From positions 1,426,001-1,490,000 of the forward strand of contig CP015606.1 of NCBI GenBank assembly GCA_002284915.1: a DNA stretch of 64,000 bases, given 5' to 3'. A model generated the notes under the pieces. The model did no database searches, was not told the origin of the DNA, and saw only the letters and a list, made by a program, of their open reading frames with translations. Of this stretch, positions 39,721-49,200 are shown piece after piece. The stretch's first letter is position 1. Every line of letters begins with the position of its first letter. The position numbers were made by a program, and so were the translations under genes. The DNA comes from Actinobacteria bacterium IMCC26077 (GTDB lineage Bacteria; Actinomycetota; Actinomycetes; Nanopelagicales; Nanopelagicaceae).

Positions 39721-41629
39721 TCAAATACTTCTCAATCTCCCGTAATGATTCTGGATTGGCCAGTGACGCTAAGTTGCGCACTGGCCGTCCATGAGCAACA
39801 TCTGCAACGGCAATCTCCGCCAACTTTCCATTGAATGTGCGTGGCAAATCTGAAACATAGAAAATCGCTCCTGGTACATGACGTGGCGACGTTCGCTTTC
39901 TAATAACCGTCTTAACTTCGGCGGTGAAATCTGCGCTCGTCTCTTTTGATATCAGGAAAAGAACGATTCGTTGATCGCCATCCCATGGTTGCGCCACTGC
40001 AAGCGCGCCTGTGATTGCAGAAATACCATCAAGAGCCGAATAGATCTCGCTCGTGCCAATACGCACTCCCGAGATGTTAAGTGTTGCATCCGACCTGCCA
40101 TGGATGATGATTCCACCGTGTTCAGTTTTTGATGTGAGATCACCATGGACCCACACCCCTGGCCAGGTATGGAAATACGTCGCAGTAAAGCGCGCTCGAT
40201 CGCGATCGCCCCAAATCCCTAGTGGAACGCTTGGGAAAGGTTGTTTACAAACAAGCTCGCCCATTTGATCTACACCGAGAGAGCGACCTTCCTCATCAAA
40301 GACATCAACATCCATCCCAAGTAGTGGCCCCTGCATCTCACCAGGAAAATATGGCAGCAGCGGATTTGGTCCGGTGAAACTCCCTGCGATATCCGTGCCA
40401 CCAGAAAACGGTGCAAGAAAAATATTGCCATCAAATTGATCGCTCACCCATTGAGCTGTGCTTGCAGAGAGCGGTGAACCCGTGACCATGATGGTCCGCA
40501 AATTCGGCATCACGCCCACTTCTTTTATGGAACGACCAGATTCTTTGATGACATCCAATAAGCGAGCAGAAAGTCCTAAATGCGTAAGGCGCTGCTCTTT
40601 CGCAAAATGAAAGAGTCGGAGCACATCTGGAAAACTCGGCGACCCATCAAAGAGCACAAGCTCTGCGCCTGTTGCCAGAATAGATATCTCCCAATTCCAC
40701 ATCATCCAACCCGTAGTCGTGTAAAAACTGACTCGATCCCCCGGGCGAATATCACAATGCAATTTCTGTTCTAATAGATGCTTGAGTAGTACGCCGCCAG
40801 AGCGATGAATCAACCCTTTCGGTACCCCTGTAGTTCCTGAAGTGAAGAGCACGTATGCCGGATGATCAAAACTTCTCCGCGTAATTGTGATTGGTTCTTC
40901 CGTGCTCAACTCGCGCCACGCGCTGACCGTTACGCCAGATGGAGCGTTAACCTCTTTCGGATTGCCCACCACGACAAGATGTGTGATTGAAGGGATCTCT
41001 GCCAGCACTCGTTCGATCGTCTCTCGTCGATCGAAAACTTTTCCATTCCACTCATATTCAGTAGTCGCTACTAAAACCTTCGGTTCGAGCTGGCTAAAAC
41101 GGGCAATTATTGCGCTATCCCCAAATTCCGGTGATGCTCCGGCGACTGTGGCACCAACGCCAAATCCGGCTAATAAGAACGAGAGGACTTCAAATCCAAT
41201 AGGCAGAATCGATACCACTCGATCCCCCTCAACAACACCCGCCTCCCGAAAAACACCAAGCATCTTCGCGATATTTTCTTTCAGTTCTGCGTGGGTGAGC
41301 TCGCTTCCCTTATTTGTCAGGTCGGATTCGCTGACAAGCGTGACAGATGTTTTCGGGTGCAGCAGGTTCTCTAAGTAACTGACTTGGGCATCGGGAAAGA
41401 AATGTGAATCTGGCAAAGCGCTCTCTTGAAGAACGCGCGCTCCTTTTTCACCGATGACCGAGAGAAAATCCCAGAGCGCACCCCAAAACTCTTCTGGCTT
41501 CTCCACCGACCAACGCTGGAGATCTGCAGCGGTTTCGCCACCATGAAATTTCTTCGTAGAAACAAGGAATTTGTTGAGCGCTGTCGCTTCGAGGTCGTGC
41601 GGAGTCCATGCTGGAGCCAATTGGCTCAT
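39710..41629 (-). CDS. Acetoacetyl-CoA synthetase
   Basis: A 639-residue acyl-adenylate-forming enzyme. It has the ACS N-terminal region, the AMP-binding motif LFTSGTTGVPKGLIHRSGG, the motif FYTTGWMMWNW typical of acetoacetate-CoA ligases, the hinge region YFHTWPGVWVHGDL and a C-terminal HVPGAIFYVSDLPRTFNGKLAE with the catalytic lysine. It activates acetoacetate to acetoacetyl-CoA. The start at 41629 overlaps the preceding 3-hydroxybutyrate dehydrogenase gene, which supplies acetoacetate, so the pair forms a ketone-body or 3-hydroxybutyrate utilisation route. Confidence 0.93.
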   Translation of the reverse strand: MSQLAPAWTPHDLEATALNKFLVSTKKFHGGETAADLQRWSVEKPEEFWGALWDFLSVIGEKGARVLQESALPDSHFFPDAQVSYLENLLHPKTSVTLVSESDLTNKGSELTHAELKENIAKMLGVFREAGVVEGDRVVSILPIGFEVLSFLLAGFGVGATVAGASPEFGDSAIIARFSQLEPKVLVATTEYEWNGKVFDRRETIERVLAEIPSITHLVVVGNPKEVNAPSGVTVSAWRELSTEEPITITRRSFDHPAYVLFTSGTTGVPKGLIHRSGGVLLKHLLEQKLHCDIRPGDRVSFYTTTGWMMWNWEISILATGAELVLFDGSPSFPDVLRLFHFAKEQRLTHLGLSARLLDVIKESGRSIKEVGVMPNLRTIMVTGSPLSASTAQWVSDQFDGNIFLAPFSGGTDIAGSFTGPNPLLPYFPGEMQGPLLGMDVDVFDEEGRSLGVDQMGELVCKQPFPSVPLGIWGDRDRARFTATYFHTWPGVWVHGDLTSKTEHGGIIIHGRSDATLNISGVRIGTSEIYSALDGISAITGALAVAQPWDGDQRIVLFLISKETSADFTAEVKTVIRKRTSPRHVPGAIFYVSDLPRTFNGKLAEIAVADVAHGRPVRNLASLANPESLREIEKYLITS

Positions 41630-42375
41630 CGAGCAACCCATCCATTATCAATACCGAAAGAAGAGCCAGTAATTGACTGTGAGTTTGGCCCGCATAAGAA
41701 GAGAGCGAGTGCCGACACTTCCTCAGGTTCAATCAAACGTTTGACCGCCGCAGGTGCCAACATAATCTGATCAATGACCTCTTCATTACTCAAGCCATTT
41801 ACCTCTGCTTGGTTTGCAATCTGCTTCTCCACTAGCGGAGTGCGCACATAAGAAGGTGCAATCGTGTTTGCCGTTACTCCGTGCGCCCCACCCTCTAACG
41901 CGATCGCCTTATGTAAACCTTCAAGGCCGTGCTTGGTCGTGACATAAATAGATTTAAATGGTGAGGCAACATGGCCATGGATACTCGAAATACCAATGAT
42001 GCGCCCCCATTTGGATTTATACATATGAGGTAAGACTTTTTGGGTGAGATAAAACGGTGTGCGCAACATCAAGGAGAGCATGAAATCTGCCTGTTCAATC
42101 GGAAAATCCTCGATAGGTGCGACATGTTGTACGCCGGCATTGTTAATGAGGATGTCCACCTCGAGATTATCCGGAAAGAATCGCTCTGGATCTGAAAGGT
42201 CTGCCACCACAGTAGTTATCTGGCCTGAAGCTAACTTAGCTAAGGCAATCTCATCGCGATCTACCGCGATTACTTTTGCTCCGGCGCTAGCGAACTCGAA
42301 CACGCATGCTTTACCAATGCCAGAACCGGCTCCCGTTATCAGAGCAGTCTTGCCAATCAAAGAAGTGCCAGGCAT
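41626..42375 (-). CDS. 3-hydroxybutyrate dehydrogenase
   Basis: A 249-residue SDR with TGAGSGIGKAC, the characteristic NNAGVQHVAPIEDFP, a catalytic Ser in GISSIHG, YVTTK in the active site and the substrate-loop block APSYVRTPLVEKQI. These are the specific marks of bacterial D-3-hydroxybutyrate dehydrogenases, which oxidise D-3-hydroxybutyrate to acetoacetate with NAD. The acetoacetyl-CoA synthetase gene follows with a 4-base overlap. Polyhydroxybutyrate genes are not seen in the window, so scavenged 3-hydroxybutyrate is a possible source. Confidence 0.92.
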   Translation of the reverse strand: MPGTSLIGKTALITGAGSGIGKACVFEFASAGAKVIAVDRDEIALAKLASGQITTVVADLSDPERFFPDNLEVDILINNAGVQHVAPIEDFPIEQADFMLSLMLRTPFYLTQKVLPHMYKSKWGRIIGISSIHGHVASPFKSIYVTTKHGLEGLHKAIALEGGAHGVTANTIAPSYVRTPLVEKQIANQAEVNGLSNEEVIDQIMLAPAAVKRLIEPEEVSALALFLCGPNSQSITGSSFGIDNGWVAR

Positions 42376-42388
42376 GCCGCGATTCTAA

Positions 42389-43069
42389 CTAGAGGAATAT
42401 CGCAACGGAACCAAGGATTATCGAGGTGATGTACAGGCGTTGCATCAAGCCATGGTGGAGGCTGATCGCGGCGCTTGCGCCAAATCGCTTGTGATTGAAA
42501 GTCCCCATGATCGTTGCAATTACCGGGTAGGTGGAGAAGCCACCGGTAAGTGCGGCGCCGAGCGTTTGTGAGAATTCGGATAGGACGAAAACCAAGGTGA
42601 TGACAAGTGCAATTCGTAAATAGAGCTCCCACCTGGGTGATGAGAGCGGAGTAGTTATCGGCTCGTACTTGGGCCAGAACTTATTGACGAGAAAGAGCGC
42701 TGTCCCCAAGAGAATAAAAGTCAACCAGAGTGGAACATGTATCAAGCTCACAAGATAAACAGAACCAATGAACGTCACCGTCGCGCACGCGATAGATATG
42801 TACCACGGGGCACGGAGCGCAACGAGCGCATAGCTCCATGCGAAAGCAATTAACGATATCTGACCTAAGAGCGCGCCATGAGCAGTCTTCGCGGCGAAGT
42901 CAGCACCGTCTTGCAAGAAGATGATGAAAATAATTGGCCCGGTGACAAGTGGCCACCCCATAAACCTGCCGCCGGCATGTGCGCTCGATCTGGCTTGTAA
43001 CCAGGTGACAATCAACATCAGAAGCGGCGAGAGAAAAATCTTCAGCGCTAGGAGGACACCCTCATTCAC
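42389..43069 (-). CDS. Conserved multi-pass membrane protein
   Basis: A 226-residue protein with about seven hydrophobic helices. The N-terminal half contains GGRFMGWPLVTGPIIFIIFLQDG, a 'GG....P.TSGP....' motif shared by a family of small membrane proteins of unknown function. The C-terminal half has GGFSTYPVIATIMGTFNHKR. It lies between the 3-hydroxybutyrate dehydrogenase and RNase HI genes on the same strand. I cannot assign a function; a small transporter is possible. Confidence 0.75.
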   Translation of the reverse strand: MNEGVLLALKIFLSPLLMLIVTWLQARSSAHAGGRFMGWPLVTGPIIFIIFLQDGADFAAKTAHGALLGQISLIAFAWSYALVALRAPWYISIACATVTFIGSVYLVSLIHVPLWLTFILLGTALFLVNKFWPKYEPITTPLSSPRWELYLRIALVITLVFVLSEFSQTLGAALTGGFSTYPVIATIMGTFNHKRFGASAAISLHHGLMQRLYITSIILGSVAIFL

Positions 43070-43071
43070 CG

Positions 43072-44169
43072 TTACTCAGAACCTCGGTGATGACCGACCT
43101 CACTGAACGAACGTAAAATGCGAAGTCCATCGCGATGCCAAACTGAGAGCGTAGTAATACTGCACGGATCGATATCTACGTGAAACGCCGCATGGCTTGG
43201 CGCAGAGAGAGTCAGTCGCACGATCTGGCGAATAACTACATTGTGTGTGACAACGCAAATCTTCTGCTCTGGATATAGCGCAACAAGTGCATCGATTGCA
43301 GGGTCGATTCGCTCTCCCACTTGGTCGTATGACTCGCCACCAGGGGGTGCAAAAGCAGTGGAAGAGAGCCATTCTTGGGCGTCCTTTGGGTATTGCGTTT
43401 TCACATCATCAAAGGTCATGCCATCCCATTTGCCAAATGCAATCTCTATCCAAGAGTCATCTTCGATGATCGAAAGTCCAGTGGTATTACTAATGGCAGC
43501 GGCAGTTTGCATGGTGCGAGTAAGTGGTGATGAAATTAAAATGTCTGGTTTGATCTTCGCCATTTCGCGCGCAACATTCTGTGCCTGTTGCAACCCGAGC
43601 GCATTGAGCGCGGGATCATTCCCATCACCACCAGAGAAACGGCGATTTGGTGTGAAATCTGTTGTGCCATGCCGTACGAAATAAATAGTGGTTGCCTTCT
43701 CGGTTCCCGTGAGTCGTTCAGTGAGGAAGTTGATCTGCTTCTTAGGCGCAATCTCTGCAACCGCAATGCCATCGAGAGCCTTATTTGCCAACGAATCCGC
43801 ATGCGAATTCTCAGCTCTTGGTATCCACTCATATGTAATCAGCGCTCGGTCGTGAATGTTTCTCGCCTTGAGTGCAAGTTCGCGCATATCAGGATGCTTT
43901 ATCTGCCAACGCCCCGACATTTGTTCAATGACAAGCTTGCTATCCATACGAACTGTTATTTCTGCACTCGGGTCGATTTCGTGCGCTGCACTTAATCCAG
44001 CGATTAGCCCGCTGTACTCGGCGACGTTGTTCGATGCAACGCCGATCGTCTCAGCAATCTCACGGAGTAACTCGCCGCTTTTGCCATCGCGCACTAGTGC
44101 GCCAAAACCCGCTGGCCCTGGATTTCCTCGGGAGCCTCCGTCAGCTTCAACTATTAAAAAACGAGCCAT
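43072..44169 (-). CDS. Bifunctional RNase HI / histidine phosphatase
   Basis: A 365-residue fusion. The N-terminal RNase HI domain (about 1-135) has VEADGGSRGNPGPAGFG, NNVAEYSGLIAGL, RMDSKLVIEQM and HADSLANKA with the catalytic acidic residues. The C-terminal domain (about 165-365) is a phosphoglycerate-mutase-like phosphatase with YFVRHGTTDFTP (catalytic His) and FAPPGGESYDQV plus VVTHNVVIR. This fusion is typical of actinobacteria; the phosphatase is related to alpha-ribazole phosphatase. ATG at 44169 overlaps the upstream stop as TAATG. Confidence 0.94.
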   Translation of the reverse strand: MARFLIVEADGGSRGNPGPAGFGALVRDGKSGELLREIAETIGVASNNVAEYSGLIAGLSAAHEIDPSAEITVRMDSKLVIEQMSGRWQIKHPDMRELALKARNIHDRALITYEWIPRAENSHADSLANKALDGIAVAEIAPKKQINFLTERLTGTEKATTIYFVRHGTTDFTPNRRFSGGDGNDPALNALGLQQAQNVAREMAKIKPDILISSPLTRTMQTAAAISNTTGLSIIEDDSWIEIAFGKWDGMTFDDVKTQYPKDAQEWLSSTAFAPPGGESYDQVGERIDPAIDALVALYPEQKICVVTHNVVIRQIVRLTLSAPSHAAFHVDIDPCSITTLSVWHRDGLRILRSFSEVGHHRGSE

Positions 44170-44909
44170 TAGAGCCCTGAATCTGCAGTTCGAACCAAGA
44201 TGCGACGACATTCCTCGCACCGAATGACTTCATCCGCTGCAGAAGCAGCAAATCGCGCAGCATCGGCTGCTGTGAGATCGAGTTGGCAACCAGTGCATCT
44301 GCGCCGGATGATCTCTGCGGCGCCCATTCCATCGCGGTCGCTTCGGATTTTCTCGTACAACTTGATTAACTCGCCATCGATTGTTGATGAGAGGTCTTTG
44401 CGATCGGCAACTAACTTCACTAACTCATCTTTTATCTCTGCTAATTTCGTATTTACTACCTCGTCAATTGCGGATTTTTCACTCTCTAATGCACTGATCT
44501 TCTCGGCGAGCGCGGAGAGTGCCTGCCCTGCCTCTTCGAAGCGAACCATGACTCCTAACTCAACTTCTTCTAAGGCGGCGATTCGGCGATCAAGGGTCGC
44601 CACTTCATGTTGCAAATTCTCGAGATCTTTCGCGCTACCCGTTCCCGAAGCTAATCGCGCTTCATCTTTCTTCTTGCGCGTACGTACTTGTTCGACATCT
44701 TCCTCGGCCTTAGCCAACTCTCTTTTGATGTCGCTATGTTCAACTGCCTGCTCATCACGCTGGCGGGATAGCTCAGCTATCTCGTCTGAGAGGCGAGTGA
44801 TTTCTGCTAATTCGGGAAGGCTTTTTCGGCGATGCTCTGCTTGCAAGATCTGAGTATCGATCTTCTGCAGCTCCAGGAGTCGTTCTTGGTCGAGCGGGGT
44901 CGCCTTCAT
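44169..44909 (-). CDS. Coiled-coil zinc-ribbon protein (CT398/CdsZ-like)
   Basis: A 246-residue protein. A long antiparallel coiled coil (about 1-180) begins ATPLDQERLLELQKIDTQILQAEHRRKSLPEL. A C-terminal C4 zinc ribbon follows: CTGCQLDLTAAD and CEECRRILVRT. In actinobacteria this protein lies next to Nif3 and RNase HI, as here. Its role is unclear. The frame opens at 45023, but the ATG at 44909 overlaps the Nif3 stop by 4 bases and precedes the conserved coiled coil. Confidence 0.92.
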   Translation of the reverse strand: MKATPLDQERLLELQKIDTQILQAEHRRKSLPELAEITRLSDEIAELSRQRDEQAVEHSDIKRELAKAEEDVEQVRTRKKKDEARLASGTGSAKDLENLQHEVATLDRRIAALEEVELGVMVRFEEAGQALSALAEKISALESEKSAIDEVVNTKLAEIKDELVKLVADRKDLSSTIDGELIKLYEKIRSDRDGMGAAEIIRRRCTGCQLDLTAADAARFAASAADEVIRCEECRRILVRTADSGL

Positions 44910-45724
44910 CGCACCCGCCAAGGGTCTGTTGAAATCTTCGATATTTTCATCTCGGGTTGAGCGTACCCGCACTCCTCGAGGTCCTCTGCCAAAAGCCGCG
45001 CAGCCTGAGGCAACCAGGGCCATTCGGTGGCGAAATGGCCAGCATCAATGAGTACCGGGGCTCCCCCGGCCAGCGCTTCACTGACACGATGATGCTTCAA
45101 ATCAGAGGTTAAGTACGCATCAACCCCCAGCCCCTGCACGATCTCAAAACGATCATCACCTGAGCCACCACAGAGTGCAATGCGCTTAATGAGTTGTTGC
45201 GAATCTCCAGTTGCTCTCACCCCATTGGCGCCAACCGGAATACTTCGCGAAATCTGTTCGACAAACTTCTGCAATGGAACTGGGCGCACTACTTCGCCCA
45301 CGCGACCTAAGCCCTCTGGCATCTCGACCACATTAATCAGACCGAGCGCCTGCGCAAGTGCATCACTTACTCCAGGGTTGGCAACATCAGCATTGGTGTG
45401 AAGAATTAATAAAACAGCGCCAGATATTTCTAATTGTGCCGCGAGTTGACTCTTCCACGGTGCAATTGGAAGTGGCTCTTCCCCAGGCGCAGGTTCCGCT
45501 AATTCGAAAAGAAAGAGTGGATGGTGCGCAATAAAGAAATCTGCGCCCCATTCAATCGCTTCGGCAACAGTTTCCGGGAGAACATCGACTGCAAAGTAAA
45601 TTCTCTTCGCTGAACCTGAAAGATCACCTAGTGCGACGCCTACTCGATCCCACTCTTGAGCCGTTTCGGGAGGGTAGCGACGGTGCAAAATCTCGACTAC
45701 TTCGCCGGCCGTCGCTGATTTCAC
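44906..45724 (-). CDS. Nif3-like dinuclear metal centre protein
   Basis: A 272-residue member of the NIF3/YbgI (GTP cyclohydrolase I type 2-like) family. The metal-binding histidines are visible in FIAHHPLFLF and LHTNADV, with the C-terminal DAYLTSDLKHHRVSEAL, ending IDAGHFATEWPWL. The family forms a hexameric toroid with a dinuclear site; the substrate remains disputed. It is the first gene of the Nif3 - zinc ribbon - RNase HI unit, all overlapping. Confidence 0.93.
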   Translation of the reverse strand: MKSATAGEVVEILHRRYPPETAQEWDRVGVALGDLSGSAKRIYFAVDVLPETVAEAIEWGADFFIAHHPLFLFELAEPAPGEEPLPIAPWKSQLAAQLEISGAVLLILHTNADVANPGVSDALAQALGLINVVEMPEGLGRVGEVVRPVPLQKFVEQISRSIPVGANGVRATGDSQQLIKRIALCGGSGDDRFEIVQGLGVDAYLTSDLKHHRVSEALAGGAPVLIDAGHFATEWPWLPQAARLLAEDLEECGYAQPEMKISKISTDPWRVR

Positions 45725-45759
45725 ATGCCAAGTCTACTGGGTTGAAGTATCCTGAAAAT

Positions 45760-46170
45760 ATGGCTTTTCCAAGGGTTTCTGGCATGCGTGGGATTGAGTT
45801 CGGCACCCCGGGCGCTAGTCGAATCAAACTTACCAATTTAGTTCTCCATGGAAACAAACGTGCCACTGCTGGCCTACTCAGCGAATATCACGACGAGGGC
45901 GAAGAGGTGGAACACGTTGGTGAGTTACTTGCGCTCATTGATAACGACGGAAAACATGTTGGCACACTCAAGGTTACGCGCGTTGATGTCTGTGAATTTA
46001 AAAACGTGCCAGATGAGTTCGCCATATCAGAGAATGAAGGAGATCTATCTGCGGAAGATTTTCGAAAGAGTCATTTGGCGTACTGGAATCGAGTTGGTGA
46101 AGATGTTGATGATGAAACGCCAGTAGTGCAAGTTTATTTTGAAGTGTTGAAAGTAGAGAAAACACCTTGA
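45760..46170 (+). CDS. ASCH domain protein
   Basis: A 136-residue protein with the ASCH beta-barrel pattern: KRATAGLLSEYHDEGEEVEHVGELLALIDNDGKHVGTLKVTRVDVCEFKNV, then AYWNRVG and a C-terminal FEVLK. ASCH domains resemble PUA domains and act in RNA binding or as N4-acetylcytidine amidohydrolases. The ATG at 45760 has TATCCT six bases upstream, so a leaderless start is likely; longer frames overlap the divergent Nif3 gene. The substrate is unknown. Confidence 0.88.
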   Translation: MAFPRVSGMRGIEFGTPGASRIKLTNLVLHGNKRATAGLLSEYHDEGEEVEHVGELLALIDNDGKHVGTLKVTRVDVCEFKNVPDEFAISENEGDLSAEDFRKSHLAYWNRVGEDVDDETPVVQVYFEVLKVEKTP

Positions 46171-46286
46171 TTTCCGTCCTAAATATGTAGGACAAAAAAA
46201 CTCCATTCTCTTAAAAACATGCCCAGATAGAGCGATTTCCCTATCTTCGTAGAAAGGTAAATCCATATGTTCCATAGAATTTAGCC
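46171..46286 (+). promoter_or_regulatory. Leader region of the giant surface-protein gene
   Basis: The 116 bases hold two hairpin-forming inverted repeats: GTCCTA/TAGGAC around 46177-46193, followed by an A-run, and AGATAG/CTATCT around 46227-46248. TAGAAT lies exactly six bases before the ATG at 46287 and there is no ribosome binding site, so a leaderless start is likely and the inverted repeats would lie upstream of transcription as possible operators. Neither has a T-run that would make it a terminator. Confidence 0.45.
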
Positions 46287-49200
46287 ATGGAAATTCCGAG
46301 TTATCTTCAGAGATTCTTCAAGTCTCTTACTCGGTTTTTGATCGCTTTTTTATTTGGATTACTACTTTCAATAATGAACCAAGTTAGCTCTTCAGCTGCA
46401 CTTCTCAGCACAACTTCCACCAACACTCCAGTGATAAATCCTGGAGGAGGATCTCAAAATGGCGCAGCTAGCTGTGCTGCAGATCAAGTAGTCGTAGGTT
46501 TTCGTTGGTCGGGAGGAACTTCAACCTCTTCGCCTTATTCCATTTTTTGTCGAGCTCTCAATTTGGATGGCACTATTCCTGAAACTCAATCTAATGCGAC
46601 CAATTCCACAGCTGTAGCCGTTTACGTAAATGCAAGTGCTGCCAACGTTGAATGGTGTCCCGCAGGAACCGTTGCGACTGGTGTAAGGCATCGTGGCTGG
46701 GCTGACTTCTCACTAATCTGCAATACCCCGCCTGGATTGGACTCGACTCCCACCTACTCCCACGCCGTCTCAGGCACCACGACAGATCGTTCGTGCACAG
46801 CGGGTTCATTACTGACCGGAATGGGTACCTGGACAGGAGCATGGCTCGATTCGCTTTATGGAGTATGTAAGGCATTTGGCACGAACACGCTTACCTACAA
46901 CGTCAATGGCGGATCAGGAACAGCTCCCCCCAGTGTTTCGCCAAGCTCCCTCACGCCTACAGTTGCAACATCAACTGCGTATACAGGCACTCGCGCTGGC
47001 TTCACTTTTGCGGGGTGGAATACCCTGGCGAATGGGACTGGAACCAATTATTCAAATGGCGCGACCATTTCAGTTACAGCGCCAATAACGCTTTACGCCC
47101 AGTGGAATTCTACTGTGACCTATGATGCAAATGGCGCGACAGGGGGCACAGTTCCAAATACTCAAACCATCACTGGTGCGAGTGGAACAACAAATTTAGC
47201 CTCAAATTCCGGCTCGCTAGTTCGAACCAACTTTACTTTCGCTGGTTGGAACACCAGAGCCGATGGAACCGGCACCACCTATTCTGTGGGGGCTTCATAC
47301 ACCACCACAGGAAATATAACTTTATATGCAAGGTGGCAAGCAACAATTACCTTTGATGGAAATGGTGGTTCTGGCGCAGCGAGCCCTTCGACACAAACCT
47401 CTTCGACTGCTAATTACACCCTTTCAACACAAGGAACGCTGAGCAAAACTCCGCAAACTTTCGCCGGCTGGGGAAGTAATGCAACTGGTACTGGTACTAA
47501 TCTCGGCGCAGGCGTGAGCGTAGTAAATGCTGGAAATACGACCTGGTATGCCCTCTGGAACTCGACGCCAAATATCCCAGATCTCGACGCCAGCTCTGAT
47601 ACTGGAACTTCGAGCACCGATAACAACACGAGCGATCAAACTCCCACATTTATCGCATCGGGTTTAACCGTAAACGCTCTCGTAACAATCGAACTTCGAA
47701 ATGGCTCTGGAGGACTAGTTGGAAATTGCTCCTTTACAGCAACAAGCACAACTGGTTCGTGCACCATCGCATTAGTCCCTCCATTAAGTGCGTTAACCAC
47801 TGCGAGTACCTACTACGCGCAAGTCACGCAACAATTTGGCACGTCAACGACTACCTCTGCTCAGCTCAGTTCCATCACGATAGATGCGACCGGACCCACA
47901 CCACAAATTACGGTTTCTTCTGGCACATCCATTATTTGGACTACAAGAGATACTGGTCAGGTTACTGCTACTGAAACTGGCTCTCTTTACTTAGTACGCA
48001 ACTCTTTAACAGTGACAGATGAAGCGTCAATAACCTCGGCTTCGACGAATCTTTGGAAGAAAATCACGATATCTTCTGCCTCCGTTAACACCAATATTGT
48101 GCTCTCGGGGCTACTTGGTGGCACGTATCGAGCCTACGCATTTGATCAACATGGAAATATGGGCGGGCCATCCACCAATTCCATGAATATTTTCTCGCAA
48201 CCGGGTGCTGCAACAGCTCTCATCGCCACCCCTGGAGTTGGAACCATGGGTCCAAAAATAGACTTGTCTTGGACTGCCCCAGTGGACAATGGAGGGGGGA
48301 TTAATTACTACAACGTTGAATATTCAACTAATGGCGGAACAACGTGGCTTGCATTTCCGAATAAGGCTCCATCCAACAGCCCGTTCAGCATCTATCCCGT
48401 TAATTACGAAACCGATTACATCTTCCGAATTACTCCAGTAAATCTATGGGGCGTCGGAACGACCTCTGATATCTCGAATATTGCAAATGTTGCGATACCA
48501 GCGTGTTCGCCTGCCATGTCACCAAACGGTAAGACACACATCTTCCCCGTTGGCGCTTGTGCGTGGACAGTTCCCTCGGGAGTAACTTCCATCAACATTG
48601 ATGCCCGAGGTGGTCAGGGTGGATGGGGCGTTTACGGATACTCAAATGGCGGAGGTCAACTCACCGGAACGCTCACGGTAACACCAGGAGAAACTCTCTA
48701 TTTATATGTCGGAGATCAAGGAACTATTCCTGCTGGAGTTTTTAACAGCATCGCCGGTCGCCCAGGATTTAACGGTGGTGGTTGGGGTGGATCCACCACA
48801 TCTACTGCCTCAACTAGCAGCGCAATAACCGGTGGTGGCGGTGGTGGCTCAACTGATATTCGAACAAGCAACGCTCTCGCATCACGAATTGCAGTGGCTG
48901 GGGCCGCTGGAGGATCAGCGCACCCACAGGGGAACTCCTGTTGCGTCAACGTTGGGTTTGGAGGCTCGGGAGGTGGAACAACGGGAGGAATCATTGTGAC
49001 TTCAGATGGGCGATCTGGCTCTGCGGGCACACAAAGTTCTGGCGGTGGGCAATCGGGCAGTTTCGGTTCTGCAGGCGCTCTTGGCGTAGGTGGCAATGGT
49101 TCTCACATTGGCACAACGACAACCCTCACATACGCCGGTGGTGGTGGCGGAGGTGGGTACTACGGCGGTGGTGGTGGAAATGCCAACCCGAATTGGGCCA

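Noticed and set aside
46177-46200. GTCCTA/TAGGAC hairpin as a terminator of the ASCH gene
   Set aside because: It is followed by A residues, not T, on the plus strand, and in the other direction the T-run precedes the stem.
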